Below, one piece after another: positions 7,544 to 16,135 of a stretch of 64,000 nucleotides of DNA. The stretch comes from Pseudaminobacter sp047739745. GTDB lineage: Bacteria > Pseudomonadota > Alphaproteobacteria > Rhizobiales > Rhizobiaceae. A program made the position numbers and the translations under genes. Numbering within the stretch: the stretch's first letter is position 1; each line of letters starts with the position of its first letter. Where the stretch lies: positions 38,753 to 102,752 of the forward strand of contig NZ_JBLLVA010000017.1 of assembly GCF_047739745.1 (NCBI RefSeq), in the 5' to 3' direction. The notes beneath the pieces are model-generated. The model saw only the letters and a list, made by a program, of their open reading frames with translations, did not search any database and was not told where the DNA came from.

Positions 7544-10500
7544 ATATCCCACGCTTTTTCGTCGACCGTCCCATCTTCGCCGTCGTCCTTTCCGTCCTGA
7601 TGCTGATCGCCGGTGGCCTCACGCTGCTGAAGCTACCTTTGAGCGAGTATCCCCAGGTCACGCCCCCGACCGTTCAGGTCACCGCGAGCTATCCGGGCGC
7701 CAATCCGGCCGTGATCGCCGAAACGGTCGCCGCTCCGCTTGAGCAGGCGATCAACGGCGTCGAGAACATGCTCTACATGAGTTCGCAGGCGGCGACCGAC
7801 GGACGCATGACCCTGACCATCGCGTTCAAACAGGGCACCGACCCCGACATGGCGCAGATTCAGGTGCAGAACCGCGTGTCGCGCGCCTTGCCCAGGCTGC
7901 CGCAGGAAGTGCAGCGCATCGGGGTCGTCACGCAGAAGACGTCACCGGACATCCTGATGGTCGTCCATCTCGTTTCGCCCGATAATCGCTACGATCCTCT
8001 CTATCTCTCGAACTTCGCGATCCTGCAGGTGCGCGACCAGCTCGCGCGGCTGCCGGGTGTCGGCGACGTCATTCTCGGCGGGGCCGGCGAGTATTCGATG
8101 CGCATCTGGCTCGATCCTGCCAAGGTGGCGGCGAGGGGGCTTACCGCAAGTGACGTCGTTGCGGCCATTCAGGAGCAGAACGTTCAGGTGGCCGCCGGCT
8201 CGGTCGGCCAGCAGCCCGATGCCTCGGCCGCTTTCCAGGTCACGGTCAACACGCTCGGAAGGCTTTCCAGCGAGGAACAGTTCGGTGACATCGTCGTCAA
8301 GACGGGCGCGGAGGGGCAGGTAACCCGTCTGCGCGATGTTGCCCGTGTGGAGCTCGGAGCTGACGCCTATGCGTTGCGCAGCCTGCTCAACGGCGAACCG
8401 GCGCTGGCGATGCAGATCATCCAGAGCCCGGGTGCGAACGCGCTCGACGTGTCGAGTGCTGTGCGCAGCACCATGGCGGAGCTTCAGAAGGGCTTCCCGG
8501 AAGGCGTTGAATATCGCATCGCCTACGACCCGACGGTCTTCGTGAAGGCCTCTCTCGAAGCCGTGATCGTGACGCTTCTCGAGGCGGTCGTGCTGGTCGT
8601 CATCGTGGTCGTGCTGTTTCTCCAGACATGGCGGGCGTCGATCATCCCCCTGGTCGCGGTTCCCGTCTCGCTGGTCGGCACTTTCGCGCTGATGTACATG
8701 TTCGGTTTCTCGCTGAACACGTTGTCTCTGTTCGGTCTGGTCCTCTCGATCGGCATCGTCGTCGATGACGCGATCGTCGTGGTTGAGAACGTCGAGCGCC
8801 ACATCGCGCTTGGAGAAACGCCGAAGGAGGCCGCGCGCAAGGCCATGGACGAGGTGACGGGCCCCATCGTCGCCATCACCTCCGTGCTGTCGGCTGTGTT
8901 CATCCCCTCCGCGTTCCTGTCGGGATTGCAGGGTGAGTTCTACCGGCAGTTCGCGCTGACGATCGCGATCTCGACCATCCTGTCCGCAGTCAACTCCCTC
9001 ACGCTGTCGCCGGCGCTGGCAGGTGTGCTCCTGAAGCCTCACCACGGCGATGTGAAGCGCGACCTCGCAACCCGCATGATCGACCTGGTGTTCGGTTGGT
9101 TCTTTCGGCTGTTCAACCGCTTCTTCGATGGGGCCTCGAACGCTTATGTGTGGTCGGTGCGCCGCGCCGCCAGGCTGAGTGTCCTCGTCCTGCTCGTCTA
9201 TGCGGGCCTTGTCGGCATGACATGGGTCGGCTTCCAGGCCGTGCCCAACGGTTTTGTCCCGGCACAGGACAAGTACTATCTCGTCGGCATCGCCCAGCTT
9301 CCAACCGGGTCCTCGCTCGACCGGACCGAGGCAGTCGTCAAGAAGATGTCGGAGATCGCGCTGGCCGAACCAGGCGTTGAAAGCGTCGTCGCCTTCCCGG
9401 GCCTCTCGGTCAACGGCATGGTCAACATCCCCAATGCTGCCGTCATGTTCACGATGTTGAAGCCGTTCGAGGAAAGAAAGGATCCCTCGCTCTCGGCCTT
9501 TGCCATCGCGGGCAAGCTGATGGGCAAGTTCTCGCAAATCCCCGATGGCTTCGCCGGTATCTTCCCGCCGCCACCCGTTCCGGGGCTTGGCTCAACCGGC
9601 GGCTTCAAGATCCAGATCGAGGATCGGGCGGGCCTCGGCTTCGAAGCGCTTGCTCAGGCGCAGGGCGCAATCATGGGCAAGGCAATGCAGACGCCCGAGC
9701 TTGCCGGGATGCTGGCGAGTTTCCAGGTTAACGCACCCCAGGTGCAGGTCGATATCGACAGGGTGAAGGCCAAGTCGCAAGGCGTGCCACTCAACACGAT
9801 CTTCGAGACCCTGCAGGTCAACCTCGGCTCGCTCTACGCCAACGACTTCAACAGGTTTGGACGCACATACCGGGTGATGGTGCAGGCGGACGCACCCTTC
9901 CGCATGCAGCCGGAGGACATCGGACGCCTGAAGGTCCGCAACGCGGCTGGCGACATGATCCCGCTCTCGGCCCTGCTGACCATCAGGCTCAGCTCAGGTC
10001 CGGATCGGGTCATGCACTATAATGGCTTTCCGTCCGCCGATATCAGCGGCAGTCCCGCGCCGGGCTATTCGTTCGGACAGGCGACGGCAGCGATGGAGCG
10101 TATCGCATCGGAAACTCTGCCATCCGGCATGGCGTTCGAATGGACGGATCTCGCCTATCAGGAGAAGCAGGCCGGCAACACCGCGATGTATGTCTTCCCG
10201 CTGTCGGTCCTGCTCGCCTTCCTGATCCTGGCGGCGCAGTACAACAGTTGGTCGCTTCCCTTCGCGGTCCTGCTGATCGCACCGATGGCCTTGCTCTCGG
10301 CGATTGCCGGGGTGTGGTTTACCGGCGGCGACAACAACATCTTCACGCAGATCGGCTTTGTCGTCCTTGTTGGACTCGCCGCCAAGAATGCGATCCTGAT
10401 CGTCGAGTTCGCACGGGCGAAAGAGGATGAGGGTCTCGATCCGCTGGCCGCCGTTCTTGAAGCGGCTCGTCTGCGCCTGCGACCGATCCTGATGACGTCG

Positions 10501-10716
10501 CTTGCCTTTATCGCTGGCGTCATCCCGCTTGTCATCGCGACGGGAGCGGGCGCCGAGATGCGGCACGCCATGGGCATCGCGGTCTTCGCCGGCATGCTCG
10601 GTGTCACGCTCTTCGGCCTGCTGCTGACACCGGTCTTCTACGTCGTCGTGCGACGCCTCGCGATCAGGCGGGAGCGCCCGCTTCCCCATGGTGGCGAAGT
10701 CGAGGCGCAGACCTGA
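7540..10716 (+). CDS. RND multidrug efflux permease
   Basis: A 1058-residue proton-driven trimeric inner-membrane pump of the hydrophobe/amphiphile efflux family (AcrB-like). The start MNIPRFFVDRPIFAVVLS is typical. The proton-relay aspartates are present in the TM4 segment GIVVDDAIVVVENVERH. Two large periplasmic loops follow TM1 and TM7 (a PDILMVVHLVSP stretch in the first, and VPGLGSTGGFKIQIEDRAG in the second). The last helices contain VGLAAKNAILIVEFA. The AcrB-like signatures favour organic substrates (drugs, solvents, dyes) over the CusA-type metal pumps. It is coupled to the adaptor gene by an ATGA overlap; a strong hairpin follows. Confidence 0.93.
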   Translation: MNIPRFFVDRPIFAVVLSVLMLIAGGLTLLKLPLSEYPQVTPPTVQVTASYPGANPAVIAETVAAPLEQAINGVENMLYMSSQAATDGRMTLTIAFKQGTDPDMAQIQVQNRVSRALPRLPQEVQRIGVVTQKTSPDILMVVHLVSPDNRYDPLYLSNFAILQVRDQLARLPGVGDVILGGAGEYSMRIWLDPAKVAARGLTASDVVAAIQEQNVQVAAGSVGQQPDASAAFQVTVNTLGRLSSEEQFGDIVVKTGAEGQVTRLRDVARVELGADAYALRSLLNGEPALAMQIIQSPGANALDVSSAVRSTMAELQKGFPEGVEYRIAYDPTVFVKASLEAVIVTLLEAVVLVVIVVVLFLQTWRASIIPLVAVPVSLVGTFALMYMFGFSLNTLSLFGLVLSIGIVVDDAIVVVENVERHIALGETPKEAARKAMDEVTGPIVAITSVLSAVFIPSAFLSGLQGEFYRQFALTIAISTILSAVNSLTLSPALAGVLLKPHHGDVKRDLATRMIDLVFGWFFRLFNRFFDGASNAYVWSVRRAARLSVLVLLVYAGLVGMTWVGFQAVPNGFVPAQDKYYLVGIAQLPTGSSLDRTEAVVKKMSEIALAEPGVESVVAFPGLSVNGMVNIPNAAVMFTMLKPFEERKDPSLSAFAIAGKLMGKFSQIPDGFAGIFPPPPVPGLGSTGGFKIQIEDRAGLGFEALAQAQGAIMGKAMQTPELAGMLASFQVNAPQVQVDIDRVKAKSQGVPLNTIFETLQVNLGSLYANDFNRFGRTYRVMVQADAPFRMQPEDIGRLKVRNAAGDMIPLSALLTIRLSSGPDRVMHYNGFPSADISGSPAPGYSFGQATAAMERIASETLPSGMAFEWTDLAYQEKQAGNTAMYVFPLSVLLAFLILAAQYNSWSLPFAVLLIAPMALLSAIAGVWFTGGDNNIFTQIGFVVLVGLAAKNAILIVEFARAKEDEGLDPLAAVLEAARLRLRPILMTSLAFIAGVIPLVIATGAGAEMRHAMGIAVFAGMLGVTLFGLLLTPVFYVVVRRLAIRRERPLPHGGEVEAQT

Positions 10717-10734
10717 AACGTCAATGCAAACTCC

Positions 10735-10763
10735 CACGCCGGGGCAGCAGCGCCCCCGGCGTG
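10735..10763 (+). terminator. Strong hairpin between RND permease and merR genes
   Basis: CACGCCGGGG, eight bases, CCCCCGGCGTG. It lies 18 bases after the permease stop. It has no T-run, so it may attenuate or stabilise rather than fully terminate; the merR gene 65 bases further on could still be co-transcribed. Confidence 0.5.
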
Positions 10764-10828
10764 ATGTCCCGGGGATCGAGCACGTAGCGATGATGGGTTC
10801 GGGAGCCAATCTGGAAAGGACTTCAAAC

Positions 10829-11278
10829 ATGGAAATTGGCATTGGTGAACTCTCCCGGATCACGGGCATCAAGATTCCGACCATCCGCTATTACGAACAG
10901 ATCGGGCTTTTGGCCGAAGGTTCACGCAACAAGGGAAATCAGCGGCGTTACGAGCATCGGGCGGTTCATCGCCTGCTGTTCATCCGTCGCGCCCGTGATC
11001 TGGGCTTCAGCATCGACGCGATCAGGGATCTTTTGCGTCTTGCCGACAAGTCAGTGCCGGACTCCTCCGAAGCGCTGAGGATCGCGAAAGAGCAGCTTGC
11101 TGCCGTCGAAGACAAGATTGCGCAACTGGAAACATTGGAAAAGGTGATGCAGCTCATCGCCGATGGGGAGGACAACACCAACCTGGCGCAGTGCGATATC
11201 TTGCTCCTCAATGACGAGAGTCATGGCGAGGAGTGTGCGGCGAAATCCTCAGGCAAGGGCCGTGAAACGGTCCATTAG
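10829..11278 (+). CDS. MerR-family transcriptional activator
   Basis: A 149-residue MerR regulator. Residues 4-70 are the winged HTH (IGELSRITGIKIPTIRYYEQIGLL, RNKGNQRRY) and 80-120 the dimerisation coiled coil. The metal loop is unusual: where CueR/ZntR have C-x7-C or CC...C, this protein has GEDNTNLAQCDILLL (one Cys near residue 121) and a second Cys near 135. It may therefore sense something other than Cu/Zn, or coordinate metal differently. AAAGGA lies 8 bases before the ATG. It sits directly after the RND operon, whose promoter carries a MerR-type site, and is the only MerR activator in the window, so it is a candidate controller of all four such promoters. Confidence 0.85.
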   Translation: MEIGIGELSRITGIKIPTIRYYEQIGLLAEGSRNKGNQRRYEHRAVHRLLFIRRARDLGFSIDAIRDLLRLADKSVPDSSEALRIAKEQLAAVEDKIAQLETLEKVMQLIADGEDNTNLAQCDILLLNDESHGEECAAKSSGKGRETVH

Positions 11279-11284
11279 CCGACG

Positions 11285-12604
11285 ATGAAAGGTGGCATGG
11301 CATTGCGATACATCTATTCCCATGTGAACAGGAGCCAAAGCTGCATCGTGGTCGGTGCGGGGCCGGCGGGCCTGATGCTCGGGTTTCTCCTGGCCCGGGC
11401 CGGTGTCGATGTAACGGTCGTGGAAAAGCACCCGGACTTCCTGCGTGACTTTCGGGGAGACACCATCCACCCGTCGACCCTCGAAGCGATCCATGAGCTT
11501 GGATTGCTCGACGAACTCCTGGCGCTTCCCCACCAGAAAGCCTATCAGCTCCACGCCGAAATCGCCGGTCGCAAGGCGACGATCGCCGACTTTTCCAGGC
11601 TGCCGACACGCGCCAAATTCATTGCCTTCATGCCGCAATGGGACTTTCTGGATTTCCTGGCAAGGAAGGCCAAAGCGTTCCCGCGCTTCCGGCTGATGAT
11701 GGCAACGCAGGTCACCGCGCTTCGTTGGGACAATGAACGCGTTGTCGGCGTTAACGCACACCATGAGGGACGCGACATCGTTCTGGAAGCCGATCTCGTC
11801 ATCGGAGCGGATGGGCGCAATTCCGTTATCCGTGAGGCAGCCGGACTCGAGGTCCAGAGCTTTGGAACAGCGACGGATATTCTATGGATGAAGGTCTCGA
11901 AGCACGTCGACGATCCCCAGCAGGCGATGGGTCACGCGGGATCACGCCAGGGGATGGTTCTGATCGATCGCGGCGACTATTGGCAATGTGGTTATGTGAT
12001 CACCAAAGGGACGGTCGACGCGTTGAAGCACGAGGGCCTTGAAGCGCTCCGCAGGAGGCTCTCGGCGATTGCGCCTTTGCCCTCGGACCGTTTTGAGGAA
12101 ATCCGTTCCTGGGACGACGTGCATCTGCTCAGCGTTCGGATCGATCGTCTGGCAAAATGGTGGAAACCCGGCGTTCTTTGTATCGGGGATGCCGCCCACG
12201 CCATGTCGCCGATCGGCGGTGTCGGGGTGAATCTCGCCATCCAGGACGCGATCGCCACGGCCAACATACTGGCGGAACCCTTGCGGGAGGGGCGGATGGA
12301 AACGCGGCTGCTTTCTGCCGTGCAGCGCCGGCGCAGCTTTCCAACGAAGGCGACCCAGAAGCTGCAACTGATGATGCGCAGCCGCAAGCGGGCGGGCGAG
12401 GCGCCGCGCAATGCAGGAGATCGCAAGCCTCCCCTTTTTCTGCGCCTGATTGCGCGCTCATCGCTGTTGCCACGGTTGACCGGCCGTCTCATCGGGATCG
12501 GGTTTCGACCGGAGCATGTGAAGACGGCGCTCGTCGACTGGACCTGTTCATTGAATGGCCCTTCAAATCATTCACGGCAGGACAAGACGCCGGTGACACA
12601 TTGA
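11285..12604 (+). CDS. FAD-dependent monooxygenase (group A, UbiH/TetX-like)
   Basis: A 439-residue flavoprotein monooxygenase. Motifs in order: dinucleotide fold CIVVGAGPAGLMLGFLLARAG (about residues 19-39), RGDTIHPSTLEAI, the DG motif VIGADGRNSVIRE (about 175), and the GD motif CIGDAAHAMSPIGGVGVNL (about 300), which places it in the p-hydroxybenzoate hydroxylase superfamily. The substrate cannot be read; relatives modify aromatics or inactivate antibiotics. Two starts are possible, 11285 and 11297. It begins 6 bases after merR, so it may belong to the same transcript, and it converges with the MFS gene. The 126-base gap after it holds nothing obvious. Confidence 0.88.
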   Translation: MKGGMALRYIYSHVNRSQSCIVVGAGPAGLMLGFLLARAGVDVTVVEKHPDFLRDFRGDTIHPSTLEAIHELGLLDELLALPHQKAYQLHAEIAGRKATIADFSRLPTRAKFIAFMPQWDFLDFLARKAKAFPRFRLMMATQVTALRWDNERVVGVNAHHEGRDIVLEADLVIGADGRNSVIREAAGLEVQSFGTATDILWMKVSKHVDDPQQAMGHAGSRQGMVLIDRGDYWQCGYVITKGTVDALKHEGLEALRRRLSAIAPLPSDRFEEIRSWDDVHLLSVRIDRLAKWWKPGVLCIGDAAHAMSPIGGVGVNLAIQDAIATANILAEPLREGRMETRLLSAVQRRRSFPTKATQKLQLMMRSRKRAGEAPRNAGDRKPPLFLRLIARSSLLPRLTGRLIGIGFRPEHVKTALVDWTCSLNGPSNHSRQDKTPVTH

Positions 12605-12730
12605 ATGCCGTATTCGGAAACTCATGGATCTGAGGTGTCTCGTGAAAGACAACTGACGATCGAGCGAGTGCCAGGAGGTTAAGCCGTCACCCGATGCGTC
12701 TCGCCCTGCCAGATGACAGAAATATGCTTA

Positions 12731-13915
12731 TCAGCTTTTAGGATTGCGCGCCGCTTGCCAGAGCAGTGGCACGAGGATCAATGCGACCGGAGGAAACAAT
12801 AACCAGTTGATCGCTGCCCAGCCCGAACTGTGCAGGATGCTGCCGGCCAGAAACGAAACGGCGGCCGTTGTTCCGAATACCATGAAGTCATTCGCGCCCT
12901 GCGCTTTGGCGCGCTCGCCGGGCGTGTGGCAGTCGGTAACCATCGCGGTTGCTCCGATGAAGCTGAAATTCCAGCCGATCCCCATGATGGCGAGCGACCC
13001 CCAGAAATTGATCAGCTCAAGCCCGGCCAGAGCGACCACGGCCGAAACAGCGATAAGCAGCATGCCCGCCGCCGTCACACGCTCCTTTCCGAAGCGCGCC
13101 ATCAGGCGGCCGGTGATAAAGCTCGGTGCGAACATCGCCAGGAGATGCCACTGGATGCCGAGCGCTGCGCTGTTGACGGAATGGCCGGTGTTGACCATCG
13201 CGATCGGAGCGGCCGTCATGACAAATGCCATGAGGCCATAGGAGACGACACCGGCTGCGACCGCGAGCATGTATCGGGGCATCGTCAGGATCTGGAACAG
13301 GGTACGGCCGGAGCTTTCGGAGGCGGGCTGCAAACCGGGTTGGGGTGTGCGCAACATCAACAGAACCGGAATGGACAGCAATGGCAGCGCGGCCTGACTG
13401 AGGAAACTGCCGACATAGGGCGTCTCGGGAAAGGCGTCGCGCGTCCAGATGACGAGCTGCGGACCGATGACGGCAGCGATCAGCCCACCGACCATCACCC
13501 AGGAAATTGCGCGTGCCTTCAATGCGCCTTCGGCCGCGTCCGCGGCAGCAAAGCGGTAGCTCTGGACATAGGATCCATAGAGGCCGGCGGTAAAGCAGCC
13601 GACGCAGAACAGCAGGAACGATGATGCGAAAATGCCGAATGCAGCGATAAGTCCTGCCGCGAGACCGAACAGGGCGCCGAACAGATAGCCACCACGCCGT
13701 CCCCAGGCGCGCATGACGAAAGCGGCGGGCAGCGTGCCGATCGCCAGGCCAAGGCCGAAGAGGCTGACAGGCAACGTCACCCAAGCGGGGTTTTCCGCAA
13801 GCTGCTGGCCGACCAGGCCACCGAGCGACATGACGATCGGTGCGCTCGATCCGCCGAGAGCCTGAGCGGCGGTCAGAACGGTTATGTTGCGCCGGACAGT
13901 GGCAGTATCGTTCAT
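12731..13915 (-). CDS. MFS transporter
   Basis: A 394-residue major facilitator with about 12 hydrophobic segments. The loop after TM2 has the A-like motif MRAWGRRGGYLFG. A short cytoplasmic N-terminus (MNDTATVRRN) precedes TM1 (ITVLTAAQALGGSSAPIVMSL). The start at 13915 is chosen because GGGAG sits 6 bases upstream. The family resembles small-molecule/drug exporters; the substrate is unknown. A CsoR-like palindrome lies about 95 bases upstream. It is transcribed convergently with the monooxygenase and divergently from the 14174 gene. Confidence 0.85.
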   Translation of the reverse strand: MNDTATVRRNITVLTAAQALGGSSAPIVMSLGGLVGQQLAENPAWVTLPVSLFGLGLAIGTLPAAFVMRAWGRRGGYLFGALFGLAAGLIAAFGIFASSFLLFCVGCFTAGLYGSYVQSYRFAAADAAEGALKARAISWVMVGGLIAAVIGPQLVIWTRDAFPETPYVGSFLSQAALPLLSIPVLLMLRTPQPGLQPASESSGRTLFQILTMPRYMLAVAAGVVSYGLMAFVMTAAPIAMVNTGHSVNSAALGIQWHLLAMFAPSFITGRLMARFGKERVTAAGMLLIAVSAVVALAGLELINFWGSLAIMGIGWNFSFIGATAMVTDCHTPGERAKAQGANDFMVFGTTAAVSFLAGSILHSSGWAAINWLLFPPVALILVPLLWQAARNPKS

Positions 13916-14008
13916 GGTAGCTCCCACAATAATTGTTTTGACGTTGACATGCCGGCAAAACGTCCGGGTTTTGCGGGAGCAGATCTTTCAATTTACGTAT
14001 ATATTCAA

Positions 14009-14025
14009 ATACCGGGTAGGGGTAT
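14009..14025. promoter_or_regulatory. Possible CsoR-like palindrome
   Basis: ATACCGGGTAGGGGTAT, a near-palindrome with ATACC/GGTAT arms around a G/C tract, in the divergent gap between the MFS gene (minus) and the 14174 gene (plus). CsoR/RcnR-family operators look like this, but no CsoR gene is in the window. The rest of gap 13916-14173 shows nothing clear. Confidence 0.3.
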
Positions 14026-14173
14026 CTGTATGTTCGATGATTATTCGCAGTGAAGCCGATCAATCTGCGCTTTCGCAAGCGGCCCCGATCGAGCTTCTGC
14101 AAATCATGTGGTAACTGCTGTCATCCCGGTCCGGGATCGTTGTTGAAACCCGGCATGGTGCCAAGGAGGAGAC

Positions 14174-16000
14174 TTGGAAGCGGACGATTATACGCCATTC
14201 CCGCAAATGCCTGCTATGTCCTGGCTGCATTGGCATGCTGCCTGCGCATTCGGCATGGCCGGCATCGAGGAACAGCTGATCGGCAATGTCCTGCACCCCG
14301 GGACAACACAGACGTGGGAAGATGCGAACAGTTTCTACGGCAATATCCATACCGAGGCACGCCACCCGACGGCGCTTGCGTTTTCAGACGAAATGCATGC
14401 ATGGCAGCGGGCCTTCTTCATCGAGTTGATGGAGCGGGAAACTGGCTTCGACATCGCGCCCTTTGATCCCGGGCCGTTCATTGCCATGGCCCGTGAACAG
14501 GACGCAGCATTCGACTTCAGCAGCGCCGTCGATCGTGTTCGCGATGCAGTTTATGCAATGCCGCATATGGGGCCGTTTCGCGCAGTGCCGTGGACGGCAC
14601 AACAGATCGGCCGCGGAATCAGTTCTTACGCAAGCTGGCTCTTCCACGATGGCAAGACGGTCCGTCTCTACGGCAAGCCTCTGATGGACAAGGATGGCAG
14701 GATCATCGAAGGCGTCGATCCTGCAGCGTTCCGGATGGTGGGCCAGTTCTTCGCCGTTGACCAGAGGCAGGGTTATGCCTTCGTTCAGCACAAACAATTT
14801 CCCTACGTCGATCATATCGTTCCGCTGCAAGGCGTCGACCTACAGAGCTTCGTTGCCCTCAATCATTCCTTCGCGAGAGACAATTCCGCTGTCTTTCACC
14901 GTTCGGGAAAGCGTCTGACGAAGGATGTGCGGGGATTCGAGATCCTGCCCGCACCCGATGGCAGCCCGGAGCGGAGCGAAAAGGCGCAGGACAGCAAGCA
15001 CACCTATGCCGGCGACAAGGTTCTGGAGGGGCGATCCTGGATGGCGCCGGTCGACGCCGTATGCTGTCCGGTCAGGACGATCACGATCGATGAGCGGATC
15101 GTTTTGCCACCAGCCTATCGGCTTTTCGCCAGCATGGAACGCGACCCGGACGGATTGCCGCCGGCCGGCCTCAGGCCAATGCTGCGCGATTTGCGCGAGC
15201 ACTTCGGGCAGCTGTTCAGGGTCGGTCGCGTGATGATCAAGGCGGGCAGGTTTCCACGCGTCAAGCTCACGCCTGCCCATTGGCAAAAGCTGGAGGAGGC
15301 GGCCCGGGGGAGCGGAGCGCACGAGACGTTCCGCGCCGAATTCTACGACAGGCTGGACCATGACGGACTTGCGGGCGAAACGCCGTCCGGCAACCTGAAT
15401 GCTGGCGTGATGCGGATAACGCTCGACCTCGCCTTCCCGGCCCTGTTCGACTGGGCGCAGGTGGATGCGGTGCTATGGCCGCATCTTGAGGCGCTTCCCG
15501 TGCTCTATGCCGTGCAGGGCTACGGGATCGCGACGGAAATGCGCCATTGGGCTAATCGCGATCCGGCTCTGCATGCCCTGGCGGTCCGGGAGCATGCCGT
15601 CTGCGGGCTTGGACTGAGTGGCGCGGACATGGATGGCTTTTCGGACAGACCCGAGCATCGCAGTTTCGCCAGCACGCTTCCGGCCGGATACAGGCCGGTT
15701 CCTGATCTTGGTTTCAAGACGCTCGTAGCTGCCGATGTGCTCCGCGAAACCACGCTGGCGCGGCTCGCGAAGGTTCCGTTGGCTCAGCTTTCGACAGTCG
15801 CAGGCGGCGCTACACTGATCCAGCTCGGTGAAGTTCCGATCTGGGGGGTCGAAAGCGACGAGGCGGCCTTGATCGCGGCTTACAGGCAGGCCCGCAGCGC
15901 CCTGTGTGAACATGCTCTCTCGCAAGAGATGCTCGTCGGCGGCGCTTATGGCGATCTCGTGCCGGCAATTGCAGCCAGATATCTCGAGGACTGGCGATAG
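14174..16000 (+). CDS. Large protein with DKNYY-like repeats, unknown function
   Basis: A 608-residue soluble protein without signal peptide or membrane segment. Residues 165-260 contain repeats of the DKNYY type (KTVRLYGKPLMDKDGRIIEGVDPAAFRMVGQFFAVD and a following unit ending in RDNSAVFHRSGKRL). The C-terminal 250 residues (W-rich, ending IWGVESDEAALIAAYRQARSAL) vaguely resemble DUF3396, known from type VI immunity proteins, but this is only suggestive. The start is TTG at 14174, justified by AGGAGGAG just upstream; the first ATG is 11 codons later. It stands alone between MFS and copA and ends in a shared terminator. It has no evident link to metal resistance. Confidence 0.7.
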   Translation: MEADDYTPFPQMPAMSWLHWHAACAFGMAGIEEQLIGNVLHPGTTQTWEDANSFYGNIHTEARHPTALAFSDEMHAWQRAFFIELMERETGFDIAPFDPGPFIAMAREQDAAFDFSSAVDRVRDAVYAMPHMGPFRAVPWTAQQIGRGISSYASWLFHDGKTVRLYGKPLMDKDGRIIEGVDPAAFRMVGQFFAVDQRQGYAFVQHKQFPYVDHIVPLQGVDLQSFVALNHSFARDNSAVFHRSGKRLTKDVRGFEILPAPDGSPERSEKAQDSKHTYAGDKVLEGRSWMAPVDAVCCPVRTITIDERIVLPPAYRLFASMERDPDGLPPAGLRPMLRDLREHFGQLFRVGRVMIKAGRFPRVKLTPAHWQKLEEAARGSGAHETFRAEFYDRLDHDGLAGETPSGNLNAGVMRITLDLAFPALFDWAQVDAVLWPHLEALPVLYAVQGYGIATEMRHWANRDPALHALAVREHAVCGLGLSGADMDGFSDRPEHRSFASTLPAGYRPVPDLGFKTLVAADVLRETTLARLAKVPLAQLSTVAGGATLIQLGEVPIWGVESDEAALIAAYRQARSALCEHALSQEMLVGGAYGDLVPAIAARYLEDWR

Positions 16001-16067
16001 CACCGACGGCGCTCGCCGTTGCGGCTGGAATCAACGCCGACAGGCCGGATGATCTTGCGAGATCATA

Positions 16068-16090
16068 GCCACCCCCAAAGCGGGGGTGGC
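16068..16090. terminator. Bidirectional terminator between the 14174 gene and copA
   Basis: GCCACCCCC, AAAGC, GGGGGTGGC: a 9-bp perfect GC stem between two convergent genes (stops at 16000 and 16136). Confidence 0.65.
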
Positions 16091-16135
16091 AGGGGCATGG
16101 TGCGGCGGTCCCTGGCTCCAACAGGGACGCAGTGA

